Notes: a model not told the origin generated them from the sequence alone. A stretch of 48,227 nucleotides of DNA from Candidatus Omnitrophota bacterium (GCA_016867115.1 VGKG01000008.1:1-48227), one strand, 5' to 3'. Shown: positions 16,175 to 23,970, numbered from the stretch's first letter. Translations and numbers: made by a program.

Positions 16175-17362
16175 ATGCCCATTCAGATCGGTTTAGGCAT
16201 AAGCAGCGAAAAAGACCCCCTGCTTGCCGCGCGGGACGCGGTAAGGCTGGCCAGGGCGAATCTCCTAACCCAGAAGTTTAGCCTGGCGCTGGTATTCAGC
16301 ACCGTAGATTTCGCGCACCCCACGGTCCTTAAGACCGTGCACGGGCTGCTGGGGGAGACACCAATCCTTGGCTGCAGCAGCTTCGGCATACTCTCTAACC
16401 AGCGCATTTTTCGAAGCGGGCTGGCGGTGATGCTCCTTAGCCTGCCGCAGGATGTCTGCCTGAACACCGCCTGCGTGCGCCAGATAAGCGCAAAACAGGC
16501 GCTTGTCTCCGGAGAGGAGCTGGGAGAAAAACTGCTGCTTGGTTTTAAAAGCGTGCGCCGGGCGCTGGGCGTGATCTTTTCCGACGGGCTCATGCGCGAC
16601 TCAACCGGCCTGCTTGCCGGCATCCAGGAGAAGCTGGGGATAAGTTTTCCTTTGGCCGGGGCATGCGCCTCGGATAATCTTGCCTTTAAAAAGACTTTTC
16701 TCTATGCTAACGGCGAAGTCTTAAACGATGCTGCCTGCGGCATGCTCTGGGGCGGAAAATTAAATTACGGACTGGGGATAAGGCATGGCTGGAAACCTTT
16801 GGGCAAACCGCGCACCGTCACCCGCGCTAGCGGCAACACCGCATATACAATAGACATGCGTCCGGCTGCCCAGATATACCAGGAATATCTGGGCATGGAC
16901 CTGGCCAGATTAAGGAAGGAACTGAAGCGTATCTCTATCCTTTACCCTGTCGGGGTAAACTTTGCCGAAGGTGAATATTTCCTGAGGAATATCCTCTCTA
17001 TCGAAGATAACGGGGCGCTAGTCTTTCAGGGGAACATCCCGGCAGGCGCGGCTATCCGCATGATGATCGGCACCAAAGAATCCTGCCTCAACGCCACGCG
17101 CCAGGCAATGGAAGAGGCAAAAAGGGGGCTGGGGGGAGCCCACTGCAATTTCGTCCTGGTCTTCGACTCTGTCTCAAGGCACATCATCCTCGGCCGCCAG
17201 GCAGGCAGGGAACTTGAGATACTCCGGGAGGGTTTTGGCAGAGACACGCCCCTCATCGGTATCTACACCTACGGCGAAGAAGCGCCGCTAAGGGCGATCA
17301 ACTACCAGGGTAAGGCATATTTCCATAACCAGAGCATCGCGGTGCTGGGGATAGGAGGATAA
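16175..17362 (+). CDS. FIST-domain sensory protein
   Basis: 395 residues. The N-terminal FIST_N domain (about 30-210) contains LALVFSTVDFAHPTVLKTVH, TPILGCSSFGIL and VIFSDGLMRDSTGLLAGIQ. The FIST_C part (about 220-375) contains YQEYLGMDLARLRKELKRIS and ends with DTPLIGIYTYGEEAPL. FIST proteins are soluble ligand-sensing proteins, thought to bind small molecules such as amino acids, and usually neighbour signal-transduction genes. The next gene, a histidine kinase, starts 5 bp downstream, so this is likely its input partner. The ligand is unknown. Confidence 0.9.
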   Translation: MPIQIGLGISSEKDPLLAARDAVRLARANLLTQKFSLALVFSTVDFAHPTVLKTVHGLLGETPILGCSSFGILSNQRIFRSGLAVMLLSLPQDVCLNTACVRQISAKQALVSGEELGEKLLLGFKSVRRALGVIFSDGLMRDSTGLLAGIQEKLGISFPLAGACASDNLAFKKTFLYANGEVLNDAACGMLWGGKLNYGLGIRHGWKPLGKPRTVTRASGNTAYTIDMRPAAQIYQEYLGMDLARLRKELKRISILYPVGVNFAEGEYFLRNILSIEDNGALVFQGNIPAGAAIRMMIGTKESCLNATRQAMEEAKRGLGGAHCNFVLVFDSVSRHIILGRQAGRELEILREGFGRDTPLIGIYTYGEEAPLRAINYQGKAYFHNQSIAVLGIGG

Positions 17363-17367
17363 TCCGG

Positions 17368-18858
17368 GTGTTTTCCGTGGATTTTATGATCAATATTCTC
17401 GGGATAATCAGTTTTCTGACGATCATACTGCTGGTGATCACGCTCTTTTTTAAAATAGAGCAGATGAAGACCCTGCAGGCCTCTTTCAACAAGGTCAAGA
17501 AGCAGCTCGATGAGATGGATGAGCAGGCAAAGCTTATCATGCGCACCGACCTTGAGTTGAACAAAACGCAGGAAGAGCTGGATAAAAAGATATCCGGCCT
17601 CTATGCGCTGCAAAAACTCTCCCGCTCCATCGCCTCCACCCTCGAAGAAAGTCAGATCTTTAATATGGTCGACCCGGCCAGACTTGCGGAACTGGGATTT
17701 GAAAAGGCCTGCGCTTTCCTCTGGGATGACGCGCAGAAAAGGTTCCTGCCCCAGATCAATATCGGCTTCCTCGCGGAAGAAATAGAGGCGATTAAAAATT
17801 TAGTCCGGGCAGAAAAAGATAAGTTTCTCGCACTGATTAAGTCTGAGAAGACCTTCTCCTCTCTTTCGGGGCTTGACCCCGTACTCAGGGAAAAGATAAA
17901 GGCGACAGGCAAAGTCCGGGCCTTTGTCATCTCTCCGATCATGCCCAAAGAAGGAGAAAGCGGGTTCCTCTGCGTCGGGACAGAGGACCCGGATTTCTTC
18001 ATCAACGAGGGCGATGAGGAGCTCATCACTATCCTGGCGAACCAGCTTGGCCAGACAATAGAGAACGCCCGGCTCTTTGAGAAGACCTGGCGCGCCCAAC
18101 AGGACCTGGAGAAGAAAGTCGAGGAAAGGACGCACGAATTGAGCCGGCTGCTGGATGAAGTAAAGGCGATCAGTAAAAGAAAAACGGATTTCATCTCAAG
18201 CGTATCCCACGAATTACGCACTCCTCTTACCTCAATAAAAGGGTATGCGGCGATACTCCTTGCGGAGAAGCTCGGGAAGCTTCCTCCGGAGATCAGGGAG
18301 CGCCTGGAAAAAATCAACCGGCATTCGGACGAACTGGTGCATCTGGTCAATGACCTCCTTGACATCGCGCGCATCGAGTCCGGAAGGATGCTCATGAAAA
18401 AGGAGCCGCAGGAATTGAAAGAACTCGTCGCTACGGTGGAAGACCTGCTCGGGGTGCAGCTTAAACAGAAACAGATCCGCTTTGAAGCGGATATCCCGGC
18501 AGAGGCGCAAAAGATCCTTGCCGACCGCAGCCAGCTGGAGCGCGTATTCATCAATCTGATTGGGAACGCCTGTAAGTTCACGCCGGAAAAAGGCAGGATC
18601 GGCGTCGCAGCCCGCAAAACCGACGGGTCGGTACAGGTAGATATTACCGATACCGGCTGCGGCATCCCCGAAGAGGCGTTAGGAGCGATATTCGAAGAGT
18701 TTTACCGCGTGGACAACGCGATCAATCAGGAGCTAAAGGGGACGGGCCTGGGCCTTGCGCTGGTCAAGCACATCGTGGAGGCGCACGGCGGCAAGATCTG
18801 GGTGAAGAGCTCAACCGGCGCCGGATCAACATTTAGTTTTACCATACCGTCAGGATAA
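17368..18858 (+). CDS. Membrane-bound GAF sensor histidine kinase
   Basis: 496 residues. One N-terminal transmembrane helix (ILGIISFLTIILLVITLFF) is followed by a coiled coil and a GAF-like domain (about 85-235). A second coiled coil leads to a HisKA domain with phospho-acceptor His281 (SSVSHELRTPLTSIKGY). The HATPase domain has the N box (VFINLIGNACKFTPEKG), G1 (DTGCGIPEE) and G2 (GTGLGLALVKHIVE). GTG at 17368 is chosen because GGAGG lies about nine bases upstream; an ATG at 17386 is an alternative. It probably phosphorylates the REC-GGDEF protein 3 bp downstream, turning the FIST signal into a c-di-GMP output. Confidence 0.92.
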   Translation: MFSVDFMINILGIISFLTIILLVITLFFKIEQMKTLQASFNKVKKQLDEMDEQAKLIMRTDLELNKTQEELDKKISGLYALQKLSRSIASTLEESQIFNMVDPARLAELGFEKACAFLWDDAQKRFLPQINIGFLAEEIEAIKNLVRAEKDKFLALIKSEKTFSSLSGLDPVLREKIKATGKVRAFVISPIMPKEGESGFLCVGTEDPDFFINEGDEELITILANQLGQTIENARLFEKTWRAQQDLEKKVEERTHELSRLLDEVKAISKRKTDFISSVSHELRTPLTSIKGYAAILLAEKLGKLPPEIRERLEKINRHSDELVHLVNDLLDIARIESGRMLMKKEPQELKELVATVEDLLGVQLKQKQIRFEADIPAEAQKILADRSQLERVFINLIGNACKFTPEKGRIGVAARKTDGSVQVDITDTGCGIPEEALGAIFEEFYRVDNAINQELKGTGLGLALVKHIVEAHGGKIWVKSSTGAGSTFSFTIPSG

Positions 18859-18861
18859 AAT

Positions 18862-19797
18862 ATGGCAGTCAAAATCTTGATCGTCGACGATGACCCGGAT
18901 ATCCGGGATGTCCTAAAACTTACCCTCTCCGAAGAGAACTACGAGATCTTTGAGGCAGCCGACGGAGAAGAGGCGCTCTCGATCATCAGCTCAAAGCCGC
19001 TGGACCTGGTGCTCCTTGACTATAAGATCCCCAAGATGGACGGCCGCCAAGTCTGCCGGACGGTAAAAAAAGACCTGCTCTTAAGCCACCTGCCGATCAT
19101 CATGGTCACCGGAAAGGGAGATATCAACGACAAGGTCAACGGCATCGACGCCGGAGCTGACGATTATATTGTCAAGCCCTTTGAGCCCAAGGAACTTCTG
19201 GCGCGCATCCGCATGATCTTAAGGCGCACCGAGCGCGATTTAGAGGCAAACCCCCTGACCCGCCTCCCGGGGAACGTCTCCATTCTGAACGAGTTGCAGC
19301 GCAGACTCGACGCCAATACCCCCTTTGCCGTCTGTTACGCAGACCTGGATAAGTTCAAGTCCTACAACGACAAGTACGGTTTTGAGCACGGGGATGAGGT
19401 CATCCGCGAGACCGCCCGCATCCTTATCAGGGCTACGCAGGAACTGGGTAACCCCGATGATTTCATCGGCCATATCGGCGGCGACGACTTTGTGGTGATC
19501 ACTACCCCGAATACGGTGGATGCACTCTGTACGAAGATAATTGCGGACTTTGAAAAGACCTCCCCCACCTTCTACACCGAGGTTGACCGCAAACGCAGCT
19601 ACATCTTAGCCAAGGACCGCCAGGGGAAAGAACAGAAGGTGCCCCTTCTTTCCGTTTCTATAGGCGTGGTGACCAATGAAGCGCGTAAGATCGATCATGT
19701 GGCCAAGATCGGAGAGATCGGCGCGGAATTGAAAGCCATGGCCAAAAGCATGGAGAGGAGCAACTACGTCAAGGACAGGCGCAACAAGGACAGGTAA
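18862..19797 (+). CDS. Response regulator with GGDEF output (REC-GGDEF)
   Basis: 311 residues. The receiver domain (1-122) has the acidic pocket DDD, phospho-acceptor Asp53 (LVLLDYKIPKMDG), the switch residue in MVTGKGD and the conserved Lys in YIVKPFEP. The GGDEF-type domain begins at NPLTRLPGN. Its signature is GGDDF (206-210), so the usual Glu is Asp. The RxxD inhibitory site is absent (NPDD in that place). It could be a weak or noncanonical cyclase. The gene ends inside the convergent formyltransferase gene, a 34-bp antisense overlap. Confidence 0.9.
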   Translation: MAVKILIVDDDPDIRDVLKLTLSEENYEIFEAADGEEALSIISSKPLDLVLLDYKIPKMDGRQVCRTVKKDLLLSHLPIIMVTGKGDINDKVNGIDAGADDYIVKPFEPKELLARIRMILRRTERDLEANPLTRLPGNVSILNELQRRLDANTPFAVCYADLDKFKSYNDKYGFEHGDEVIRETARILIRATQELGNPDDFIGHIGGDDFVVITTPNTVDALCTKIIADFEKTSPTFYTEVDRKRSYILAKDRQGKEQKVPLLSVSIGVVTNEARKIDHVAKIGEIGAELKAMAKSMERSNYVKDRRNKDR

Positions 19798-20615
19798 TCC
19801 CTGAACCGCATCAACCGCCCGCCCCGTTTTACAAACTCAGCGACTCTTTCTCTCTCGGGATAAGAACGGCCCGGATATCGCACATTCTCACTCTGCGCTG
19901 TGGCAGCGACCCTGTCCTCTTCGATCATACCGAAGACGCCTTTCAGCATCTTTGCGCCCTGCATCCAGACGCGCAGGCTAAGCGAAAGCAGGGTGTCGTT
20001 TTCCAGCACCCTTACCTTCTCCTGGCGGATGATCCTGCCGGTATCTACCCCGTTATCCACGAAATGTACCGTAGCGCCGGTCTCGCCTCTGCCTTCATAC
20101 AGGACCTCGAAGCTCGGCTCTATCCCCCTGAAATCCGGCAGGTAGGCATCGTGAATATTGATCGCCCGGTATAGCGGCAGGCCAATGACTTCCGGTTTTA
20201 AGACCTGGTTATTGCAGACTGAAACTATGAGATTTGCGCCTGAGCGCCTTAAAAAATCTTTTGCCTTGCCGCTATTAAAATCATTTCCCGCATAAAGAGG
20301 TATGCCTTTATCGCGGGCGATCTCCTTAAAAGACTTAAGGCCCGGATTCTTATTGCTGCGGCATAGGCGCGTAAGGCCGGGGATGAGCCTTGCCACCGCC
20401 AGCATATACCAGAAATAGCTCAACCCGCACTTCCTGAGGAAGAAGGCGCACGCTTCCTGCGAAGAAAGAGGCCTGCCCTTATGCTTGACGTCAAGAGTAG
20501 AAAGCATGATGCCGCTTGCCGGCAGTTTGTCTTTATAAAGCAGGTAGTTAAGCACATGCAGTGAGAAGATGTTCGGATAACACATGTAGACGGGCTTCAA
20601 TTTTTCGGAGCTCAT
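19764..20615 (-). CDS. Formyltransferase-family protein
   Basis: 283 residues from ATG 20615; a longer in-frame TTG start at 20681 is less likely. The formyl-transferase core is clear: ANLIVSVCNNQVLKPEVI, then the catalytic Asn/His pair in AINIHDAYLPDFRG, and the third catalytic Asp region in GATVHFVDNGVDTGRI. This is the fold of methionyl-tRNA and phosphoribosylglycinamide formyltransferases. The N-terminus is divergent (VYMCYPNIFSLHVLNYLL) and there is no tRNA-binding C-terminal domain, so it is probably neither Fmt nor PurN. It may formylate an amino-sugar or other small molecule. The chosen start has AGGTGA about ten bases upstream and lies after a leader hairpin. It overlaps the upstream-facing regulator gene by 34 bp at the 3' end. 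Confidence 0.78.
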   Translation of the reverse strand: MSSEKLKPVYMCYPNIFSLHVLNYLLYKDKLPASGIMLSTLDVKHKGRPLSSQEACAFFLRKCGLSYFWYMLAVARLIPGLTRLCRSNKNPGLKSFKEIARDKGIPLYAGNDFNSGKAKDFLRRSGANLIVSVCNNQVLKPEVIGLPLYRAINIHDAYLPDFRGIEPSFEVLYEGRGETGATVHFVDNGVDTGRIIRQEKVRVLENDTLLSLSLRVWMQGAKMLKGVFGMIEEDRVAATAQSENVRYPGRSYPERERVAEFVKRGGRLMRFRDYLSLLRLSLT

Positions 20616-20638
20616 GTTTTGCGGGTCACCTAACAAAA

Positions 20639-20667
20639 CATCGAATCCCAGGCTCAAGGATTCGATG
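20639..20667 (-). terminator. Leader hairpin upstream of the formyltransferase gene
   Basis: Perfect 10-bp arms CATCGAATCC (20639-20648) and GGATTCGATG (20658-20667) with a 9-nt loop. A short U-rich run (TGTTTTGTT) follows on the minus strand. It could stop read-through from tRNA-Leu or act as an attenuator. Confidence 0.5.
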
Positions 20668-20705
20668 CAACCTTGCCTCAATTAGAATAATTGCAAAACT
20701 GGTGC

Positions 20706-20723
20706 GCGGGGATCCCTCCCCGC
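20706..20723 (-). terminator. Hairpin downstream of tRNA-Leu
   Basis: GCGGGGA (20706-20712) pairs with TCCCCGC (20717-20723) around a 4-nt loop. A 13-nt sequence TGGTGCGCGGGGA (20700-20712) duplicates the 3' end of the adjacent tRNA gene (20756-20768). A weak GTTTTG tract follows on the minus strand. Confidence 0.45.
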
Positions 20724-20755
20724 CCTTGCTAATTACTGTACCGGCAAAGCATAAA

Positions 20756-20839
20756 TGGTGCGCGGGGAGGGAGTTGAACCCTCACGCCTTGCAGCACTAC
20801 CCCCTCAAAGTAGCGTGTCTGCCATTCCACCACCCGCGC
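20756..20839 (-). tRNA. tRNA-Leu (GAG anticodon), CCA encoded
   Basis: An 84-nt class II tRNA on the minus strand. Acceptor GCGCGGG pairs with CCCGCGC, the D arm is followed by anticodon loop TTGAGGG (GAG), there is a long variable arm, the T arm is GAGGGTTCAACTCCCTC, and the gene ends in ACCA. Confidence 0.94.
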
Positions 20840-20871
20840 GTAACTTCGCTATAAGACCTGGCCAGAGGGAT

Positions 20872-20900
20872 ATTATAGAATAGATTAGCGGCCAGCTCAA
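20872..20900 (-). promoter_or_regulatory. Promoter of tRNA-Leu
   Basis: Minus strand: TTGAGC (20900-20895), a 17-bp spacer, TATAAT (20877-20872). The -35 box overlaps the last codons of the CDF transporter gene. Confidence 0.65.
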
Positions 20901-21787
20901 GGTTTTTTGATCAGGCACTCAAACTGTATATTGGTGTGGCCGATGTGGAATTTTTCTCTTAAAAGGCCGTTGACCTTATCCAGGATCTCGTTCGCCTTGC
21001 TTACGTGGCAATCTTCGATGACGATGTGGCAGGTGAGCGCGTACATCGAAGAGGCGATAGTCCAGGCGTGCACATGGTGCATCTCATGGATCTCGGGGAT
21101 GCTATCCTCGATAGCCCTCACCAGTTCGTCGATATCCAGGTGCCGGGGCGTCGCCTCAAGCAGGATATTCGCCGATTCTGCGATCAGCCGGATGGCCCAG
21201 ATGACGATCAGGCCGCAGATAAAGACGGCGACAAGGGGGTCCACCACATAATTTTTAGTATAGAAGATGATCAGGCCGCTGGCCACTATCGCGATGCTTG
21301 AGGCCATATCGCCGAGTTCGTGAAAAAATGCGCTCCTGATATTCAGGTCGCCTTTGACCATCGAGGCCAGTAAAAAAGTGCTGATGCCGTTCACGGCGAG
21401 CCCGATCAGGGCGACGACGAGCATCTCCAGGATGGCTATGGGCCGAGGATTGATGAACCTCTGCAGGGCCTCGTAGATCAGGTATAGCGCCACAAAGATC
21501 AGCACAAAGCCGTTCACAAAAGCTGCCAGCACCTCTGCCCGGTAAAACCCCCAGGTGCGCTTTTTAGTCACCGGCCTTAAAGAAAGCAGTATTGCGAAAT
21601 AGCTCATCCCCAGGGCGAACAGATGCGTAAGCATATGTCCGGCGTCAGAAAGCAGGGCTAAACTGCGCGATAAGAGGCCGCCGGCGAACTCCACTAACAT
21701 GCCGCAGCCAGTCAAAATGATAGCCAGCCTCAGACGCGAGACCTTATTCAGCTTCTCTGTGTGGTGGGGATGATGGATGACTGACAT
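20897..21787 (-). CDS. Cation diffusion facilitator (CzcD/ZitB-type) metal exporter
   Basis: 296 residues with six transmembrane helices and a His-rich N-terminus (HHPHHTEK). A cytoplasmic C-terminal domain (about 205-290) contains HEMHHVHAWTIASSMYALTCHIVI. Family members export Zn, Cd or Co in exchange for protons. The TM5 metal site is canonical (HELGD). The TM2 site usually reads HxxxD after DAG, but here it reads SDAGHMLTH, so His replaces Asp (codon CAT, verified on the minus strand). The metal site would then be His-His/His-Asp, which may shift metal preference. Otherwise full length and intact. Confidence 0.9.
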   Translation of the reverse strand: MSVIHHPHHTEKLNKVSRLRLAIILTGCGMLVEFAGGLLSRSLALLSDAGHMLTHLFALGMSYFAILLSLRPVTKKRTWGFYRAEVLAAFVNGFVLIFVALYLIYEALQRFINPRPIAILEMLVVALIGLAVNGISTFLLASMVKGDLNIRSAFFHELGDMASSIAIVASGLIIFYTKNYVVDPLVAVFICGLIVIWAIRLIAESANILLEATPRHLDIDELVRAIEDSIPEIHEMHHVHAWTIASSMYALTCHIVIEDCHVSKANEILDKVNGLLREKFHIGHTNIQFECLIKKP

Positions 21788-21793
21788 GCGGGG

Positions 21794-22228
21794 CTATCTG
21801 CCTCTCTTGTAGAGGCCGATGAGCTCAGCCTGGTCCAGGATGTGGCCCTGCATCGCTTTTTCCAGATGCCCCTTGCTGGCATCTTCCTTAAGGTCTAGCA
21901 GCGTATCCAGGGCATAAAGTTTAAAGAAATAGCGGTGAGTCCCCGAAGGCGGGCAGGGCCCGTGGTAGCTCTTTTTCCCGGCGGTATTCAGGCCCTCTTT
22001 CCCCGGGACGCTGTCCTCCTCGATCCCCGAGACCGGCGGTATATCAAAGACCACCCAATGCACCCAGGTACCCATCGGTGCATCCGGGTCATCCACAATT
22101 AAAGCCAGGCTCTTTGCCTCTTTGGGGATATTTTCGATGACCAGAGCGGGGTTGATATCCTCGCCCTCACAGGTGAACCTGCTGGGGATGGACTGGTTAT
22201 GCTCGAATTCCGGGCTCTTTATTTTCAT
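21794..22228 (-). CDS. YbhB/YbcL-type phosphatidylethanolamine-binding-like protein
   Basis: 144 residues from ATG 22228, which has GGAGGGAGG directly upstream. An in-frame ATG at 22291 would add 21 residues resembling a secretion signal, so a secreted longer form cannot be ruled out. The fold is the bacterial PEBP/RKIP family: FTCEGEDINPAL, the ligand-pocket DDPDAPMGTWVHWVVFDIP, GKKSYHGPCPPSGTHRYFF and LYALD. The function of bacterial members is poorly known. It sits 6 bp downstream of the CDF gene start on the same strand, with no obvious functional link. Confidence 0.88.
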   Translation of the reverse strand: MKIKSPEFEHNQSIPSRFTCEGEDINPALVIENIPKEAKSLALIVDDPDAPMGTWVHWVVFDIPPVSGIEEDSVPGKEGLNTAGKKSYHGPCPPSGTHRYFFKLYALDTLLDLKEDASKGHLEKAMQGHILDQAELIGLYKRGR

Positions 22229-22389
22229 GGCGCCTCCCTCCTTTGCCTGTATTACGCCAATTGCAAAGAAAAAAATCAATGCCGGCTGCAAAAATAAAAG
22301 GCCTTGCCGTCAATTTCTAGCCTCAAGGCCCTGGATTCACTGACTTCCATCCCGCAGACCGGGTCTTGCATATTTTTCTTTGAATAAAA

Positions 22390-22410
22390 AACCCTGATTT
22401 GATCAGGGTT
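22390..22410 (-). terminator. Intrinsic terminator after the GIY-YIG gene
   Basis: AACCCTGAT (22390-22398) pairs with ATCAGGGTT (22402-22410). On the minus strand it is followed by TTTTTATT. Confidence 0.85.
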
Positions 22411-22426
22411 ATATTATTGCTAACGG

Positions 22427-22717
22427 CTAGAAAGTCGTTCCGTCTCTTGACCTGCTTAAGCCCACTAACCGCTCTTTGTCTCCTTGAATCAATGCTAATT
22501 TCTTAGTTCTGCTCCAGCGTTTAATCTGCTGCTCACGGCTCTCTGCTTCCAACTTATCTTCAAAAGGTTCTTTATAAAGGATTCGCTGCGGCCTATTATA
22601 AGCCGTATAATGTCCACCCTTACTTTGTCTGTGTTCGTTGAAACGCCTTTCTAAATTGTCCGTAATTCCTGTATATAAAGCCTTATCATGACATTCCGCT
22701 ATATATACATACCACAT
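22427..22717 (-). CDS. GIY-YIG single-domain endonuclease
   Basis: 96 residues from ATG 22717, which has GAGGGA four bases upstream. The same frame is open back to tRNA-Gln, but that stretch is a palindromic element, not coding. Domain features: WYVYIAECHDKALYTGIT (the GIY and YIG strands, here YVY and YTG), the catalytic Arg region NLERRFNEH, and the C-terminal KLEAESREQQIKRWSRTKK typical of small UPF0213-like members. It cleaves DNA in related proteins, but its target is unknown. It lies 107 bp downstream of tRNA-Gln on the same strand and ends in its own terminator. The other side of the tRNA holds an unrelated homing-type endonuclease. Probably a mobile or selfish gene. Confidence 0.88.
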   Translation of the reverse strand: MWYVYIAECHDKALYTGITDNLERRFNEHRQSKGGHYTAYNRPQRILYKEPFEDKLEAESREQQIKRWSRTKKLALIQGDKERLVGLSRSRDGTTF

Positions 22718-22763
22718 TTGTCCCTCGACGCGCTTGTCGCTTTGCTCCTCGCTTGCTCGGGAT

Positions 22764-22822
22764 GGTTCGACGCTTGAAATGGTGAGCAAGGCGGACGGCA
22801 AAGCCGTCCGCCGCGTCGAACC
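22764..22822. repeat. Nested palindromic element between tRNA-Gln and the GIY-YIG gene
   Basis: Outer arms GGTTCGACGC (22764-22773) and GCGTCGAACC (22813-22822) are perfect complements. Inside, GGCGGACGGC (22790-22799) and GCCGTCCGCC (22803-22812) form a second perfect 10-bp hairpin with an AAA loop. The element ends 1 bp from the tRNA 3' end. A strong branched structure is expected in DNA or RNA. Confidence 0.8.
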
Positions 22823-22823
22823 A

Positions 22824-22894
22824 CTGCCCCCCATGGATTCGAACCATGATTAACTGGTCCAGAGCCAGTCGTGCTACCATTGCACTAGAGGGCA
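22824..22894 (-). tRNA. tRNA-Gln (CTG anticodon), CCA not encoded
   Basis: Minus strand: acceptor TGCCCTC pairs with GGGGGCA, D arm TAGTGCAATGGTAGCA, anticodon loop CTCTGGA (CTG), T arm CATGGTTCGAATCCATG, discriminator G. TGG follows instead of CCA, unlike the other two tRNAs here. Its first ten bases overlap the last codons of the LAGLIDADG gene. Confidence 0.92.
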
Positions 22895-23463
22895 ATATAA
22901 TTTCTGAAATCTATTGCCTTTTTAAATCTGTAAACTTCGCCTTTCTTCGCTAAGCGGATATAATTGCGGCCAAACTGCGGCTTAAAGCCAAGGGTTGTCA
23001 AACTATTAAAAACATCTTCTCTTAGTCTTTTACAATTATTTTTAAATTCAATACAACGCGTATGATTATCTCTCTCTTCATAAAAACAGCCGTCAGTCTC
23101 AAACAGCCCCTTTAGACACTTAAGGATATGCTTCTTGTCCAAAAAAATCCAAGAAGGTATGCCGACATTATTTCTTATTTTATTTCCGCATGGTAAATCT
23201 AATCTTTCGCTTATCTTGCACTGGTATAAATCTATGCTTGCGGCATTTATATTCTTTCTCTTTCTTATAGACGGCTGTTTATAAAAAGCCTTTTTAATGC
23301 GCCTGGCTATGTGCTGAATGTAGCCGACATCGTTAGAATCACAGGTGATCCTTAAGTTCTCCGTTCTTAGATGTTCATACAAATTCCCATCACCCAAGAT
23401 TATCCCGATAAGCTCAGCAAGATTCCCGTCTTTTTTAAGTGAAGGATAAAGTAATATCTTCAT
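22885..23463 (-). CDS. LAGLIDADG homing-type endonuclease
   Basis: 192 residues with two LAGLIDADG helices, LAELIGIILGDGNL (about 16-29) and CLKGLFETDGCF (about 115-126), each with the acidic residue needed for metal binding. It could therefore act as a monomeric enzyme. It is free-standing: no intron or intein sequence is seen around it. The gene is visibly richer in A and T than its neighbours, consistent with transfer. Its TAG stop lies inside tRNA-Gln (bases 8-10 of the tRNA), so the last residues YIAL are partly encoded by the acceptor stem. It begins 4 bp after the stop of a TPR lipoprotein gene, with no clear ribosome site. Target unknown, but the adjacent tRNA is the obvious candidate. 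Confidence 0.9.
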   Translation of the reverse strand: MKILLYPSLKKDGNLAELIGIILGDGNLYEHLRTENLRITCDSNDVGYIQHIARRIKKAFYKQPSIRKRKNINAASIDLYQCKISERLDLPCGNKIRNNVGIPSWIFLDKKHILKCLKGLFETDGCFYEERDNHTRCIEFKNNCKRLREDVFNSLTTLGFKPQFGRNYIRLAKKGEVYRFKKAIDFRNYIAL

Positions 23464-23467
23464 TTAG

Positions 23468-23929
23468 CTAACGGATCTTGACGCGAAGCTCGTTTGCGCG
23501 CTGCTCTAGTTTAGCCGCCTCATCCGGCTTACCCGTCTTGGTATAAAAATCGGCCAGATAATTCAGGAAGATCGCCAGGTATTCGCTCTCCGGAAAACTC
23601 TTTTCTATGATTGAGAGGGCCTGCTGATAAAGCGCCTCTGCTTCCTTATATTCGCCTTCCGCAGCCAGATACGTGGCCAGGTTATCCAGGCTCTCGGCGA
23701 CATTAGGATGCTCTTTGCCAAAGGTCTCTTCTGCCAGCGCCAAAGCCTCTCTGGCTAACTCAATGGCCTCCTTATGCTTATGCTGCGTGTAAAGGGTGAC
23801 CGCGTCATCAGTCATCTTCAGCCAGCGCTCTTCCTGATCAGAGAGAGGCGCGTTCTTCGCCGGTTCGCCTGCCGCGCAGGCGCTCAGAATAAAGACTGAC
23901 AGGGTCAGGACCGCGGTCAATTTTTTCAT
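23468..23929 (-). CDS. TPR lipoprotein
   Basis: 153 residues. A lipoprotein signal peptide has lipobox LSAC (Cys18). About three tetratricopeptide helices pairs follow (ALALAEETFGKEHPNVAESL, NLATYLAAEGEYKEAEALYQ, YLADFYTKTGKPDEAAKL), of the kinesin-light-chain-like TPR_10/12 type. It is probably an outer- or inner-membrane-anchored protein-interaction scaffold. Partner unknown. It is followed on the same strand by the LAGLIDADG gene, which seems unrelated. Confidence 0.8.
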   Translation of the reverse strand: MKKLTAVLTLSVFILSACAAGEPAKNAPLSDQEERWLKMTDDAVTLYTQHKHKEAIELAREALALAEETFGKEHPNVAESLDNLATYLAAEGEYKEAEALYQQALSIIEKSFPESEYLAIFLNYLADFYTKTGKPDEAAKLEQRANELRVKIR

Positions 23930-23970
23930 AGCTTTAAATTAGAGTATAAATTTGCGCAGGCCCCCTTATG

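Noticed and set aside
20616..20681. TTG start giving a longer formyltransferase
   Set aside because: It would place a perfect hairpin inside the coding sequence; ATG 20615 has AGGTGA upstream.
22764..22822. Palindrome as an integron attC site
   Set aside because: No integrase gene and no second site; the tRNA association fits better with a mobile nuclease element.
22718..22834. Longer N-terminus for the GIY-YIG protein reaching into the tRNA
   Set aside because: That stretch is coded by the palindrome and GC-rich repeats; the ATG at 22717 has a ribosome site and begins exactly at the domain.
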